From: Dendrobium chrysotoxum | Taxonomy: Eukaryota; Streptophyta; Magnoliopsida; Asparagales; Orchidaceae | DNA: 64,000 bases | Assembly: GCA_019925795.1 (NCBI GenBank) | Contig: CM034315.1 | Location: forward strand, 30,820,446-30,884,445 | Direction of reading: 5' to 3' | Shown: in pieces, positions 1-9,275 of the stretch | How the letters are laid out: each line of letters begins with the position of its first letter | How positions within the stretch are numbered: the first letter of the stretch is position 1 | Made by a program: the position numbers and the translations under genes | Notes under the pieces: generated by a model | Told to the model about the DNA's origin: nothing | Database searches by the model: none | What the model saw: the letters and a program-made list of their open reading frames with translations, nothing else

Positions 1-1188
1 AGCATCAAATTCCTGCCCACTGGCTGCATTTTAAGCTTAAATGATGAAGTTGTTTTGCAGGGGCAAAGGATCAACAACGTCTACAAGCTGGATGTAAGTA
101 GCATTAAATCTGATAATTCAATTTGCTTAAAAACTGCTGCTGATGAGTCTTGGTTATGGCATAAGAGATTGTGTCATGCCAGTATGAAAACCCTTAGGAG
201 AGTCACCCAAAAGGACTTAGTTAGAGGTGTGCCCAAGCTTAAGTTCACTAAGGATCACCTGTGTGATGCCTGTCAGTTGGGGAAGCAAGTCCAGTCCTCT
301 TTTCACTCTGTTAAGGACATTAGCACCTCTAGACCTTTAGAAGTTCTTCACATTGACCTCTTTGGACCCATTAGCACTGCCAGCTTAGGGGGGACAGTTT
401 ATGGTTTTGTGATTGTAGATGATTATTCGAGGTTCACTTGGGTTAAGTTTTTGTCACATAAATCTGAGTCATTTGATAAGTTTAGATCCTTCTCTACTTG
501 GATTCAGAAGAAGTTAGGATGTGAGATTATTACCATCCATAGTGATCACGGAGGGGAGTTTGAAAATGAAAGATTTGGAAGTTTTTGTGAGGATCACGGG
601 ATTAGTCACAATTTTTCAGCTCCTAGGACCCCTCAGCAGAACGGGGTAGCTGAAAGGAAGAACAGGACCTTAGTGGAAGCCGCTAGAGCCATGCTTGTTG
701 AGTATTCACTTCCAAAATACTTTTGGGCTGAAGCGGTGAACACTGCCTGTTATGTGCTGAATAGGGTGGATAGGAAGAGTACTTCTGGGACTTATCAATT
801 TATAGGACAGTCGTTAGTCTCCTGGTCCAGTAGAAAATAGAACTCAGTTGCACTTTCCACTGCTGAAGCTGAGTACATTTCCTTAGGGAGTTGTGTGGCC
901 CAAGTTCTTTGGTTGAAGCAGCAAGTCTTGGATTTAGGAGTACCTGTTGGCATAATTTCTGTTCTGTGTGATAATACTAGTGCCATCTGTATCTCTAAGA
1001 ATCCAATCCAATATTCTAAGACCAAACACATTGACATTAGGCATCACTTCATTAGGGACCATGTTACAAAAGGGGACATTGAGCTACACCACGTAGCAAC
1101 TGAAAATCAGCTGGCTGACATATTCACTAAACCACTGGCCTTTGACTCATTCAGTATTTTGAGAACCAGATTAGGAGTGATGATATAA
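1..1188 (+). pseudogene. Sirevirus pol remnant of element A: integrase fused to RNase H, RT deleted
   Basis: The frame is open from base 1 to a TAG at 838-840 and continues in the same frame to TAA at 1186-1188. It begins in the GAG-pre-integrase region: the zinc-binding part has WHKRLCH and CDACQLGK. The copia integrase core follows, with LHIDLFGP, HSDHGGEFEN and NGVAERKNRT supplying the D, D and E positions. At about 760-776 the integrase stretch ending CYVLNRV runs straight into the RNase H stretch VDRKSTSG. The rest of integrase, the linker and all of the RT palm (the YVDD region present in element B) are missing. RNase H motifs STAEAEY and DNTSAI and the end LADIFTKPLAF are present. The TAG after SSRK is shared with elements B and C. 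Not functional as a polyprotein. Confidence 0.92.
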
Positions 1189-1924
1189 ATGCTTGATTCT
1201 GATGACTGCTGACTTATGATTGTTATAATTGGTATTCTGATTTCTGTTAGTTAGTTTTTTGTATTCTGTTTTCTGATTTCTGTTAGTTAGTTTTTGTATT
1301 TTGATTTCTGATTTCTGTTAGTTAGTTTTGGTTTGATTATTTGCTTTCAGTTGATTTTATTTCTTCTGCTGATTTCTGTGTTACCCGTTTCGTTAGTTTG
1401 GTTTGAGTATTTACTTTGCTATGATTTTCTACCTATTTTTATTTATTTACGGGTTCATATCTTGCACTTACTGTTTTATGCTTTTCAAGATCTGATCACC
1501 GCTCACTACTTCTGGTGATCTGAATTTTTGACTGGGAGTTTTTACCTTGTTTTGGTTTGGAAGCTGATAAGCAGTGATTGACTTCGCTGAATCTGTTAAA
1601 GGGAAGAAACATTGATAATTGTTTCTCTTCCTTTAACTCCTTTACTGGTGTGTAGCTTCTTTTGAATAAAAATCCTTTTCAAAATTAAAATGTTAGTTTT
1701 TAAAATAGAGATTATTTTATCTTCCTACAATAATCTGCCTCATATCAATAGTGTTTTTCAAAGTCTTGAGTCATTAGTTTGATTTTCTAAACCAAGTGAT
1801 TGTATTTATCATATGTTGTATGGATTTTGTTTTGTGAATCGTTCTTCCTTACTGTGGAGAGTCATCTCCTATGTCTGGAAGATAATCTCACAGCTGAGAC
1901 TCTTTAATGATTATGAAAAGGAGA

Positions 1925-2100
1925 AAGCTTATAAAAGATGCGCAGTGCGCCAGATAATTTGAAAAAGATGCATAAAATGAGCCCAAAACTGAAAAGATGT
2001 GAAATTGCCAAATTGGATACACAAAGTGTATCAAAAATCAAAAGATGCGCAAAGCGCCAACCAATTTGAAAAAGAGGCACAAAATGAGCCCAAAACAAGC
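1925..2100 (+). repeat. Run of short hairpins with 3-nt loops
   Basis: Two diverged copies of a block of about 120 bp, each made of small inverted repeats: GCGC-agt-GCGC, GATACAC-aaa-GTGTATC (7-bp perfect stem) and GCGC-aaa-GCGC, separated by GAAAAAGA-type spacers. Homologous blocks lie on the minus strand at about 8450-8620 (GATACAC-ttt-GTGTATC) and about 57930-58090. Function unknown; the position in the 3' untranslated part of the element is conserved. Confidence 0.7.
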
Positions 2101-2518
2101 TTTCTTCCCTTTCAGATTGTTAAATGTCTTAGAGAAATCTGTGCGCCACTTAATATTTTCAAAAGCTTGAGTGTTGAAAATCCCGATTTCTGATTTTTTA
2201 CTTTGTAACACTATTATATCAGATATTTTTCTGAAACGAGGCTTGAAAGGATTTCTTTTCAAATCTAATATCTTTTATTCTGAATCAGATTTTTGTGTTG
2301 AAAGAGGTTTGCATCGATAAGGTGCCCGGGGTCAGCGTTACGAAAGTTGATTATTTCCAACCTTTTCTGGATTTCAGCGCTGTCAATCGTCCTGTTATTG
2401 GTTTTTGAATCTAAAATCAAGGAAAAATTCTGATTTTCCTGTTTTGTTGTTGTTCTGTGTATGTTTTATTTTATGTTTTATTTCCGTGTTATGTTTTTCG
2501 CTCCTCCTTTTTGTGATG

Positions 2519-2690
2519 TCAAAAGGGGGAGTCAGCTGTAGTCGTGTCTGTTTCTGTTTTCTGAGTCATATTTCATGTATTATTTTAGCTGTTAAATGAA
2601 AATTTAAAAAATGTTTATTTGTTGGATCTCCTAGTTTACTTTTATTTTCAGACTACTTTACAAATATTTGCCATCATCAAAAAGGGGGAG
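2519..2690 (+). other. Polypurine tracts (upstream and LTR-proximal) of element A
   Basis: TCAAAAGGGGGAG at 2519-2531 and AAAAAGGGGGAG at 2679-2690, the latter two bases before the LTR. Repeated copies of the polypurine tract upstream of the 3' LTR are a described hallmark of Sirevirus elements, which supports the lineage call. The LTR-proximal tract should prime plus-strand DNA synthesis. Confidence 0.85.
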
Positions 2691-2943
2691 ATTGTTGCAA
2701 ATCTGGTTTTGATGATGACAAACATGTTTCCAGTGTGTTTTGCTTGGCTAATCTGTTTCAGGCACAAAAGACCGCGAGCCACTCAAGCCAACTCAAGATC
2801 GGGTCCAAGTGTGTCAAATGTATGATTTTTCTTTTTATTGAGTCAATTATAATGTAACTGATTCCCTAGCTAAGTAACCTTGCACACACACACTTAGGGA
2901 GAGAGATTGAGTGAATTAGAGTTTCTGTTAAAAATTTGTTCAG

Positions 2944-3617
2944 ATCGTCCTGGACGATATTCACATCGTCCTGGATGATCCAGTTAAAACAAAAACCCTA
3001 ATTAGGGCGACTAAGTTAAGAGGGTCTGATTGAGCCGATCGTCCTGGACGATCTACGGATCGTACGGGACGATATTCCCAAATCAGAAATTCTCAGCCGC
3101 CAGATCAAGTTAGGCAAGTTCTTATTTTTAGATACTTGGTCTGATCGTCCCGGACGATACGTGTATCGTCCCGGACGATCCAGTACAATCTTGCCTAGTT
3201 TAATCTGGTAATTAAGGAAAGCAATTTATTTTTGGTTGATACGATCATATCATCCTGGACGATCGCAGGATCGTCCCGGACGATCTTGATCGTCTAGTGC
3301 ATTTAAGCTGTACGTCCAGAACTATGTACAGGATGATTTGGGGCCTTTTTGAACTAATCGTATCGGACGATGACCCTATCGTCCGGGACGATCAAGTCAT
3401 TTTTTGGTCGTCCAGCACAGATTTCTCTGGACGACCCGAACTATCTTCTGGACGATTTCCCTCAATTTGAACTAATCGTCCCGGACGATCGCAGGATCGT
3501 ACGGGACGATATGAACAACTTTTTCTACTGATCGTCCAGAAGAGCCAGATCGTCCAGGCTGGAACAGCTAAATTTGAACTGATCGTACAGGACGATCTAC
3601 CGATCGTCCTGGACGAT
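2944..3617 (+). promoter_or_regulatory. U3 array of seven paired 15-bp palindromes
   Basis: Consensus ATCGTCC-N-GGACGAT. Pairs start at 2944, 3038, 3144, 3249, 3357, 3475 and 3582, so pair-to-pair spacing is 94-118 bp, mostly 105-108. Within pairs the two palindromes are separated by 6 bp, giving 21 bp start to start (for example 2944 and 2965). Single or half copies lie between pairs. The array sits entirely upstream of the TATA position, as expected for enhancer or transcription-factor sites. Repeated palindromes in Sirevirus U3 regions have been described; I cannot confirm this exact sequence has. Confidence 0.85.
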
Positions 3618-3900
3618 CTTGGCCGACCAGTTGAGATTTAGGGCAAATTTTAAGCCCTCCTTTAAAAGAACTTTTTCCAAGATTGGAAAAAATCTTTTGC
3701 TACCTTCCTTCCCTGAGAAACCCTAGAGAGAAGAGAGAGTTGGGAGAGAGAGAAGAGATCTTGTGAGGGGGAGTTAGTGAGGGATTCACTAAGGTTGCTC
3801 CAAGCACGGATCAGAGTCATCTTCTCCGCTCGTCGTCTGTCGTCTAGTCGGTGTTCTTCGTGGGAGGATCGTTCGCAAGAAGATCCGGGGTTCTCTGCCC

Positions 3901-4039
3901 GCTTCAGGTGGAAGCAAAAGGAGTTCGAAGGTTCTATGCCTGCTTCAGGAGGAAGCGAAAGGAGGTCAGGTTCTCTGCCTCACCGTGTGGTGAAAAGGAG
4001 GTGTTTTGTACAGGCTTCTCCGCCTTGCTATGGGAGCAA
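3901..4039 (+). repeat. Leader hairpin array in LTR A
   Basis: Four small hairpins at 3901, 3942, 3980 and 4025. The second is GCTTC-AGGAG-GAAGC; the first differs by one loop base. The third is TCACC-gtgt-GGTGA and the fourth TTGCT-atggg-AGCAA. They are embedded in a repeating frame of TTCTCTGCC before and AAAGGAG after. They lie downstream of the TATA position, so they should be in the transcribed leader. Confidence 0.75.
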
Positions 4040-4350
4040 AAGGAGAGTCACTTTCGTTTAGTGCAATACCCGGAGGGGAGGCTCCGGGGAGTGGACGTAG
4101 GTCAAGTTGACCGAACCACTATAAAATCTGGTTTGCTTTTCTGATTCAGTTTTGCACTTTACTTTTCAATCTAAACTGCTTGGGTGAATATCGTTGGTTG
4201 ATCTTTTCGTTATTGTTTACTTGTTTCCGCTGCTAAGTATCGAAAAGATTTTTGTAGTTATCATAAAATTTTTAAATAACCAATTCACCCCCCCTCTTGG
4301 TTAGCCTCGGGACTAGTTCACTAGGGCTTAACATCCCTTTCGAACTTTCA

Positions 4351-5955
4351 GGGGTGAATTGGTTATTTAAAAATTCGAGAGCAACAGCAAAAATCTTTTC
4401 TATGATATGAAGTAGAAACAAGTAAATACTCAAACGAAAAGATTAAACACAAATTTCACCCAAGTAGATAATCACAGAAAAAATAAAGTGCAGAAAGTAA
4501 TCAGAAAGAACACACCAGAATTTTATAGTGGTTCGGTCAACTTGGCCTACGTCCACTCCCCGGAGCCTCCCCTCCGGGTCTTGCACTAACTCAAAGTGTC
4601 TCTTATTTTGCTCCCACAGTAAGGCGGAGAAGCCTGTACAAAAACCTCCTTTCCACCGACACGGTGAGGCAGAGAACCCAACCTCCTTTTGCTTCCTCCT
4701 GAAGCAGGCAGAGAACCTCGGACTCCTTTCGCTTCCTCATGAAGAGGGCAGAGAACCCCGGATCTTCTTGCGAAAGATCCTCTCATAAAGAACACCAACA
4801 TGACGAAAGATGATGAGCGGGGAAGAAGACTCTGATCCTTGCTTAGAGCAACCTTCGTGAACCCCTCACGAACTCCCCCTCACAAAATCCTCTCTCTCTC
4901 TCCCAAACTCTCTCACTCTCTAGGGTTTCTCTGGAAAGGAAAGTGGCAAAAGATTTTTCTCGTTGAAAGAAAAAGATATTTTATAGGAGGGCTCAAAATT
5001 TGCCCTAAATCTCAACTGGTCAGCCTAGATCGTCCAGGACGATCGATAGATCATCCTGTACGATCAGTTTAAAATCAGCTGCTTCAGCCTAGACGATCCG
5101 GCTCTTCTGGACGATTAGTAAAAAAAGTTGTTCATATAGTCCCGTACGATTCTGCGATCATCCGGGACGATTAGTGTAAATTGAGGAATTTCGTCCAGAA
5201 GATCGCTCGGGTCATCCAGAGAAACTTGTGCTGGACGACCAAAAAAATGACTTGATCGTCAAGGACAATCAGGATATCGTCCTGTATGATTAGTTCAAAA
5301 TGTGTCCAAATCATCCTGAGCACCACTCTGGACGTCCAGCTGAAAAACACTAGACGATCATTTTCATCCAGGATGATCCTGCGATCGTCCAGGGGGATAT
5401 GATCGTATCAATCAAGTATTAATTACTTTTCTTAATTACCAGACTAATTTAGCCATGATTGTATTGGATCGTCCAGGACGATACACGTATCGTCCAGGAC
5501 GATCAGACCAAATATCTTAAAATAAAAACTTGTCTAACTTGATCTGGCGGCTGAGAATTTTTGATTTAAGCATATCATCTCGTACGATGCAATGATCATC
5601 CAGGACGATCTGCTTAATCAGACACACTTAACTTGGTCACCTTAATTAAGGTTTCTATTTTTACTTGATCATCCAAGACGATGTGACTATCATCCAGGAT
5701 GATCTGAATAAAAACTTGAATAGAAACTCTAATTCACTCAAGCTCTCCCCCTGAGTGTGTGTGTGCAAGGTTACTTAGCTAGGGGATCAATTACATTATA
5801 ATTGACTCAAGAAAAGCAAAATAATACACTTACACATAGTTGGTCCCGATCTTGAGTTGGCTTGAGTTGCTCGTGATCTTTTGTGCCTGAAACGGGTTAG
5901 CCAAGCAAAATACAATAGAAACATATTTGTCATCATCAAAACAAGATTTGCAATA
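4351..5955 (-). mobile_element. 3' LTR of element B (lacks its terminal 58 bp)
   Basis: Matches LTR 14183-15838 except that the part equivalent to 14183-14240 is absent at 4351. The U3 end is at 5955, preceded on the minus strand by the polypurine tract and starting TATTGCAAATC (one change from TGTTG). TATA-like TATAAAAT lies at 4978-4985. Paired palindromes lie at about 5030-5700 and leader hairpins at about 4600-4750. Confidence 0.9.
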
Positions 5956-6135
5956 ATCTCCCCTTTTTTGATGATGGCAAACATATGTGCAGTAGTTTAA
6001 AAAATAAAAGAACTAGGAGATCGAAAAACAAATTTTTTTCAATTTTTATTGAACAACCAGAGCAGTACAGGAAACACAAGTATAAAACATAACAAGAACA
6101 AAAACTACTACAAACTAACTCCCCCTTTTGACATC
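5956..6135 (-). other. Polypurine tracts of element B
   Basis: On the minus strand, CAAAAAAGGGGAGAT directly precedes the LTR (5956-5970). GATGTCAAAAGGGGGAGT lies at 6118-6135, the repeated upstream tract typical of Sireviruses. The LTR-proximal tract is flanked by the inverted repeat CATCATCAAAA / TTTTGATGATG. Confidence 0.82.
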
Positions 6136-6231
6136 ACAAAAAAGGAGGAGGGCAAACAGAACCAACAGAACCAGCAGTACAAACAACACAGTGCAAATAA
6201 AACACATAAATAACAGCTACAAAACATAACA

Positions 6232-7368
6232 CTAAAATGGAGGCGGATCCTGATCAGAAGGAGGAGTTGGCGGTGGTGGGTTGAAATAACTGTGAATGGC
6301 TGTAAAGTGGGCTCCAATCCAGGCAATGTCCTGGTCATGCTGTTGTTGTTGCTGAGCAGCATAGTCAGTAAAGCGTTGTAGGTCCTCAGTGTGTCGCTGC
6401 TCCTGGGCAGCAACATATGAGTCGAATCTGGCTTCCCACTGATCAAAGCGCTGCACCAGATGGTCAAAAGGAGAAGCGATGCAAAGTGGAGCAGGTGCAT
6501 CGGGTGCAGCAGGAACGGGAATAGCCTCTTCCTCCTCCTCCTCAACATCCTTGGCGGGCTCCGGATGTAATCAGGTGATGTGTAGGATATGAAATGAATT
6601 GTTTGTGAAGAAGGAAGGAGGGACATTAGGAGGGACTGGATACTACAGGTCATATTTAGTTTCTAAGGTATATGCAATAATATGACCTAAAGCTAGATTT
6701 GGATGACGTCTATGACCCGGATCCCTGATAGTGGTGAGGTGCTCGATGTATCGGATAAGAAGGTCGTGGCATTAAAGTCCCGGTGGGCCAAGATATATTA
6801 TGTGGTCAGAGATAATAGGGGGTGATATGAATCTGATCCCCAGCCTTTGGGATGATAGAGGAACGAAGAACGTGCTGAATGGTCCGTGCATCCTTAAGGA
6901 GGAAAGTGGAAGCATTATCGTGGTAGGGTGTATTCGTATTTCGAAGAAAGTGATTAGTGACACTCCAATCATAATCAAGGTTAGTAATCAGAGTATGGAT
7001 TTTGTCGCCCGTCATAGAAAGTTGAAGGATGTTGTGAAAATCTTGTGCAGTGAGTTCCATGAGATATTGATTGACATAGGAGTGGAGAGTGGAATAGTCA
7101 GCAGAAATGTACAGATTGGCGAAGAAAACTTGAAGAAGTTCAAGGCTGAATGGAAAGGCTAGGGTAAGGATAAAAGTGAGGGAGGTGTGTGCGAAAAGAT
7201 CAAGAAGAGGATAGGTAAGGGTGCGGGGGTTTACTATTTTTGAGTGCGTGATCCCCACCTCACGATAGCGCTCGAAGGCAGCCTGATCGGCTGCATTGGG
7301 AAAGCGGGATCAACATTCCCCCGCGAGGAACTTGCACCCTTTTGTCTAGAACATTTCCCGCCAGCCAT
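6232..7368 (-). pseudogene. Env-like third ORF of element B
   Basis: The ATG at 7366-7368 opens with MAGG, corresponding to MAGM in element C. A one-base loss in a C run near 7305 shifts the frame. The main part is open at 6806-7258 and carries the same domain as element C (NPRTLTY, ADYST, YVNQ, HNILQL, DYDWSV). After a further break, the C-terminal segment 6232-6456 encodes a glutamine-rich, probably coiled-coil tail (RFDQWEARFDSYVAAQEQ, then a QQQQQH run and a proline-rich end). The N-terminal part resembles the plant-transposon-protein domain found in extra ORFs of plant retroelements. I see no convincing signal peptide or fusion features, so env-like describes position rather than proven function. 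Confidence 0.72.
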
Positions 7369-7450
7369 GAGAAAGCACAAGTGAGGGAGAGTGGAAGGAG
7401 AAGTGTGGAAAAACTGAAAGAAATTGGCTGTTTAAGTAGAACTTGGCCGG

Positions 7451-7945
7451 ATCGTCCCGTACGATCGCGAGATCATCTAGGATGATATGTGCATTTATGA
7501 CGGCCAAGATGATTGGTCAAAAAGGCGGTCCAATCGTCCAGGATGATTAGACACAGGCGATCGTCCCGAGGAGTCAGGCCGGATGATCGTTGACGAAAAG
7601 TATTGTCCAGAATGATTAGGTGGATCATCCAGGACGATATGCAATAAATGTGCCGGGCGGGCCAAATTTGAATCGTCCAGCTGCTGACACGTGGATCGTC
7701 CAGGATGATGAGGTGGATCGTCCAGGACGATGGATAATAATTTGTGCAATCTCAACCGTTTGATCAGATCAGGAAGATATGGATCATATCATCCAAGACG
7801 ATTGATGGATCATCCAGGACGATCACCAATAATTGGTGTTTCTCAGCAGTATGATCAAAGTGGGGATGAATTTGAATGGATCGTCCAGGACAAAGTTTTG
7901 ATCGTCCAGGATGAAGAAGATCGTCCAGGACGATCTATGGATCAT
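7451..7945 (-). promoter_or_regulatory. Internal paired-palindrome cluster upstream of the env-like ORF (B)
   Basis: ATCGTCC-N-GGACGAT-type palindromes, including pairs with 21-bp start-to-start spacing (for example 7451 and 7472). They lie immediately upstream of the env-like ATG at 7368 in the coding direction. They repeat the LTR U3 architecture far from either LTR. See the homologous cluster in element C at 27750-28252. Candidate internal promoter or enhancer. Confidence 0.65.
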
Positions 7946-9272
7946 CAAGAATGATGTGAAGAAAACAGGAAAAAGATGGAGGATGGAAATGAATGATCGG
8001 ATCCCAAAAACACAACCATTAAAAAGAAACATAAAACTAAAGGAAATAAAATGTGACACGATAACACAAAAGAAATGATTTTTTTTATCAAGCTGCTCCA
8101 ATAAATCAGAATTTTTTCTTGATTTTAGATCCAAAAACCTATAAGAAGATGATTGTCAGCACTAAAATCTAGAAAAAGTTGGAAAATTTGACTTTCGTAA
8201 CTCCCATCTCGGGCGCCTTATCGATGCAAATCTCTTTTAAAACAAAAATTCAATTCAGAAGAAAAAAAAATTAGATTCAAAAAGAGATACTTTCAGGCCT
8301 CGTTCCAGAAAAATATCTGATATAATGGTATTACAAAGTAATAAACCTGAAATCATGATTTTTAAACTTAAGCTTTTGAACATATTAAGTGGCGCACGGA
8401 TTTTTCTAAGACATTTAGCGATCTGAAAGGGAAGAAGGCTTGGTTTGGGATCATTTTGTGCCTCTTTTTTAATATGTTTGGTGCTTTGTGCATTTTTTAA
8501 TTTTTGATACACTTTGTGTATCTTTTAGTTTGGCGATATTTTGCATCTTTTCAGCTTTGGGCTCATTTTATCCCTCTTTTTCAATTTATTTGGCGCACTG
8601 CGCATCTTTTGTAAGCTTTATCCCTCTCAAAATCATTAAAGGATCTCAGCTGTAAAATTACCTTCCAGACATAGGAGGTGCTCTCCACAATAAGGAAGAA
8701 TAATTCATAAAATAAAAGCCATACGCCGTATGATAAGTGCAATCACTTGGTTTAGAAAATCAAAATAATGACTCAAGACTTTGAAAATACTATTGATATG
8801 AGGTAGATTACTGTAGGAAGATAAAATAAATCTCTATTTCAAAAACTAATATTTTAATTTTTAAGAGGATATTTATCCAAAAGAAATAATACACAGCAAA
8901 GGAGTTAGAGGAAGAGAAACAATCATCAATGTTTCTTCCCTTTAACAGATCCAGTGGAATCAATCACTACTTACCAGCTTCCAAATAAAAACAACGTAAA
9001 ACTCTCAGTCAGAAATTCAGTTTATCAGAAGTAGCGAGCAGTGATTGGATTTTAAAAAGCATAAAATATTAGATAAAAGAGATGAATCAGTAAAGAAAAA
9101 TAGGTAGAGAATTATATCAACATAAATACTCAAATCAACCTAACACCAAGGCTAACACAGAAATCAGCAGAAGAAAAACTAAAGACAACAGAAAGCAAAT
9201 AATCAAATCAAACAGCTAACTAAAATAAGCAGAATAAAAATCAGAGAAATCAGAAATCAGCAATCATCAGAA
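7946..9272 (-). other. 3' internal non-coding region of element B
   Basis: Between pol and the env-like region. It contains the short-hairpin block at about 8450-8620 and blocks homologous to 1189-2440 and 27108-27740. No ORF with recognisable homology. Confidence 0.7.
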
Positions 9273-9275
9273 TCA

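Larger units (their letters stand above)
1189..2692 (+). other. 3' internal non-coding region of element A, env-like gene deleted
   Basis: This lies between the end of pol and the 3' LTR. It matches the corresponding parts of elements B (reverse strand, about 5956-9270) and C (about 27108-29747). The env-like ORF and its upstream palindrome cluster are absent: sequence jumps near 2440 from the block with ggaaaaattctgatt to the T-rich stretch just before the upstream polypurine tract. I see no coding capacity in it. A short-hairpin block lies at 1925-2100 and two polypurine tracts near the end. Confidence 0.8.
2693..4350 (+). mobile_element. 3' LTR of Sirevirus element A
   Basis: It starts TGTTGCAAATC just after the polypurine tract and ends ATCGAACTTTCA-like (TG...CA ends), 1658 bp. 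The ends were set by comparison with the 5' LTRs of B and C, which are followed by a PBS. U3 carries paired palindromes (2944-3617). The TATA box seen in other copies (TATAAAAG) reads TTTAAAAG here at 3661-3668, so this promoter is probably weakened. The leader hairpin run is at 3901-4039. The right end abuts the inverted LTR of element B. Confidence 0.93.

Noticed and set aside
795..1037. ORF antisense to RNase H (also 9478-9675 and 26732-26935)
   Set aside because: Shadow of the RNase H coding frame, recurring in each copy for that reason.
2944..3617. Regularly spaced short repeats as a CRISPR array
   Set aside because: Repeats are 15-bp palindromes with 6-bp and about 85-bp gaps, sit in an LTR U3, and occur in every related LTR. 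The DNA is plant nuclear.
3777..4144. Long overlapping ORFs across LTR leaders (also at 4528-4801, 14476-14748, 22807-23073 and 55121-55429)
   Set aside because: They read through the 39-40-bp hairpin units, which are a multiple of three, so they are open by repetition. No known domain and not in the element's coding region.
6800..7162. Plus-strand ORF across the env-like gene of B (and minus-strand 28461-28877 in C)
   Set aside because: Antisense shadow. The opposite strand carries the collinear domain, preceding palindromes and start codon.
6232..7368. Third ORF as a true viral envelope gene
   Set aside because: Position fits the Sirevirus env-like gene, but I see no signal peptide, fusion peptide or clear membrane anchor, so only env-like is used.
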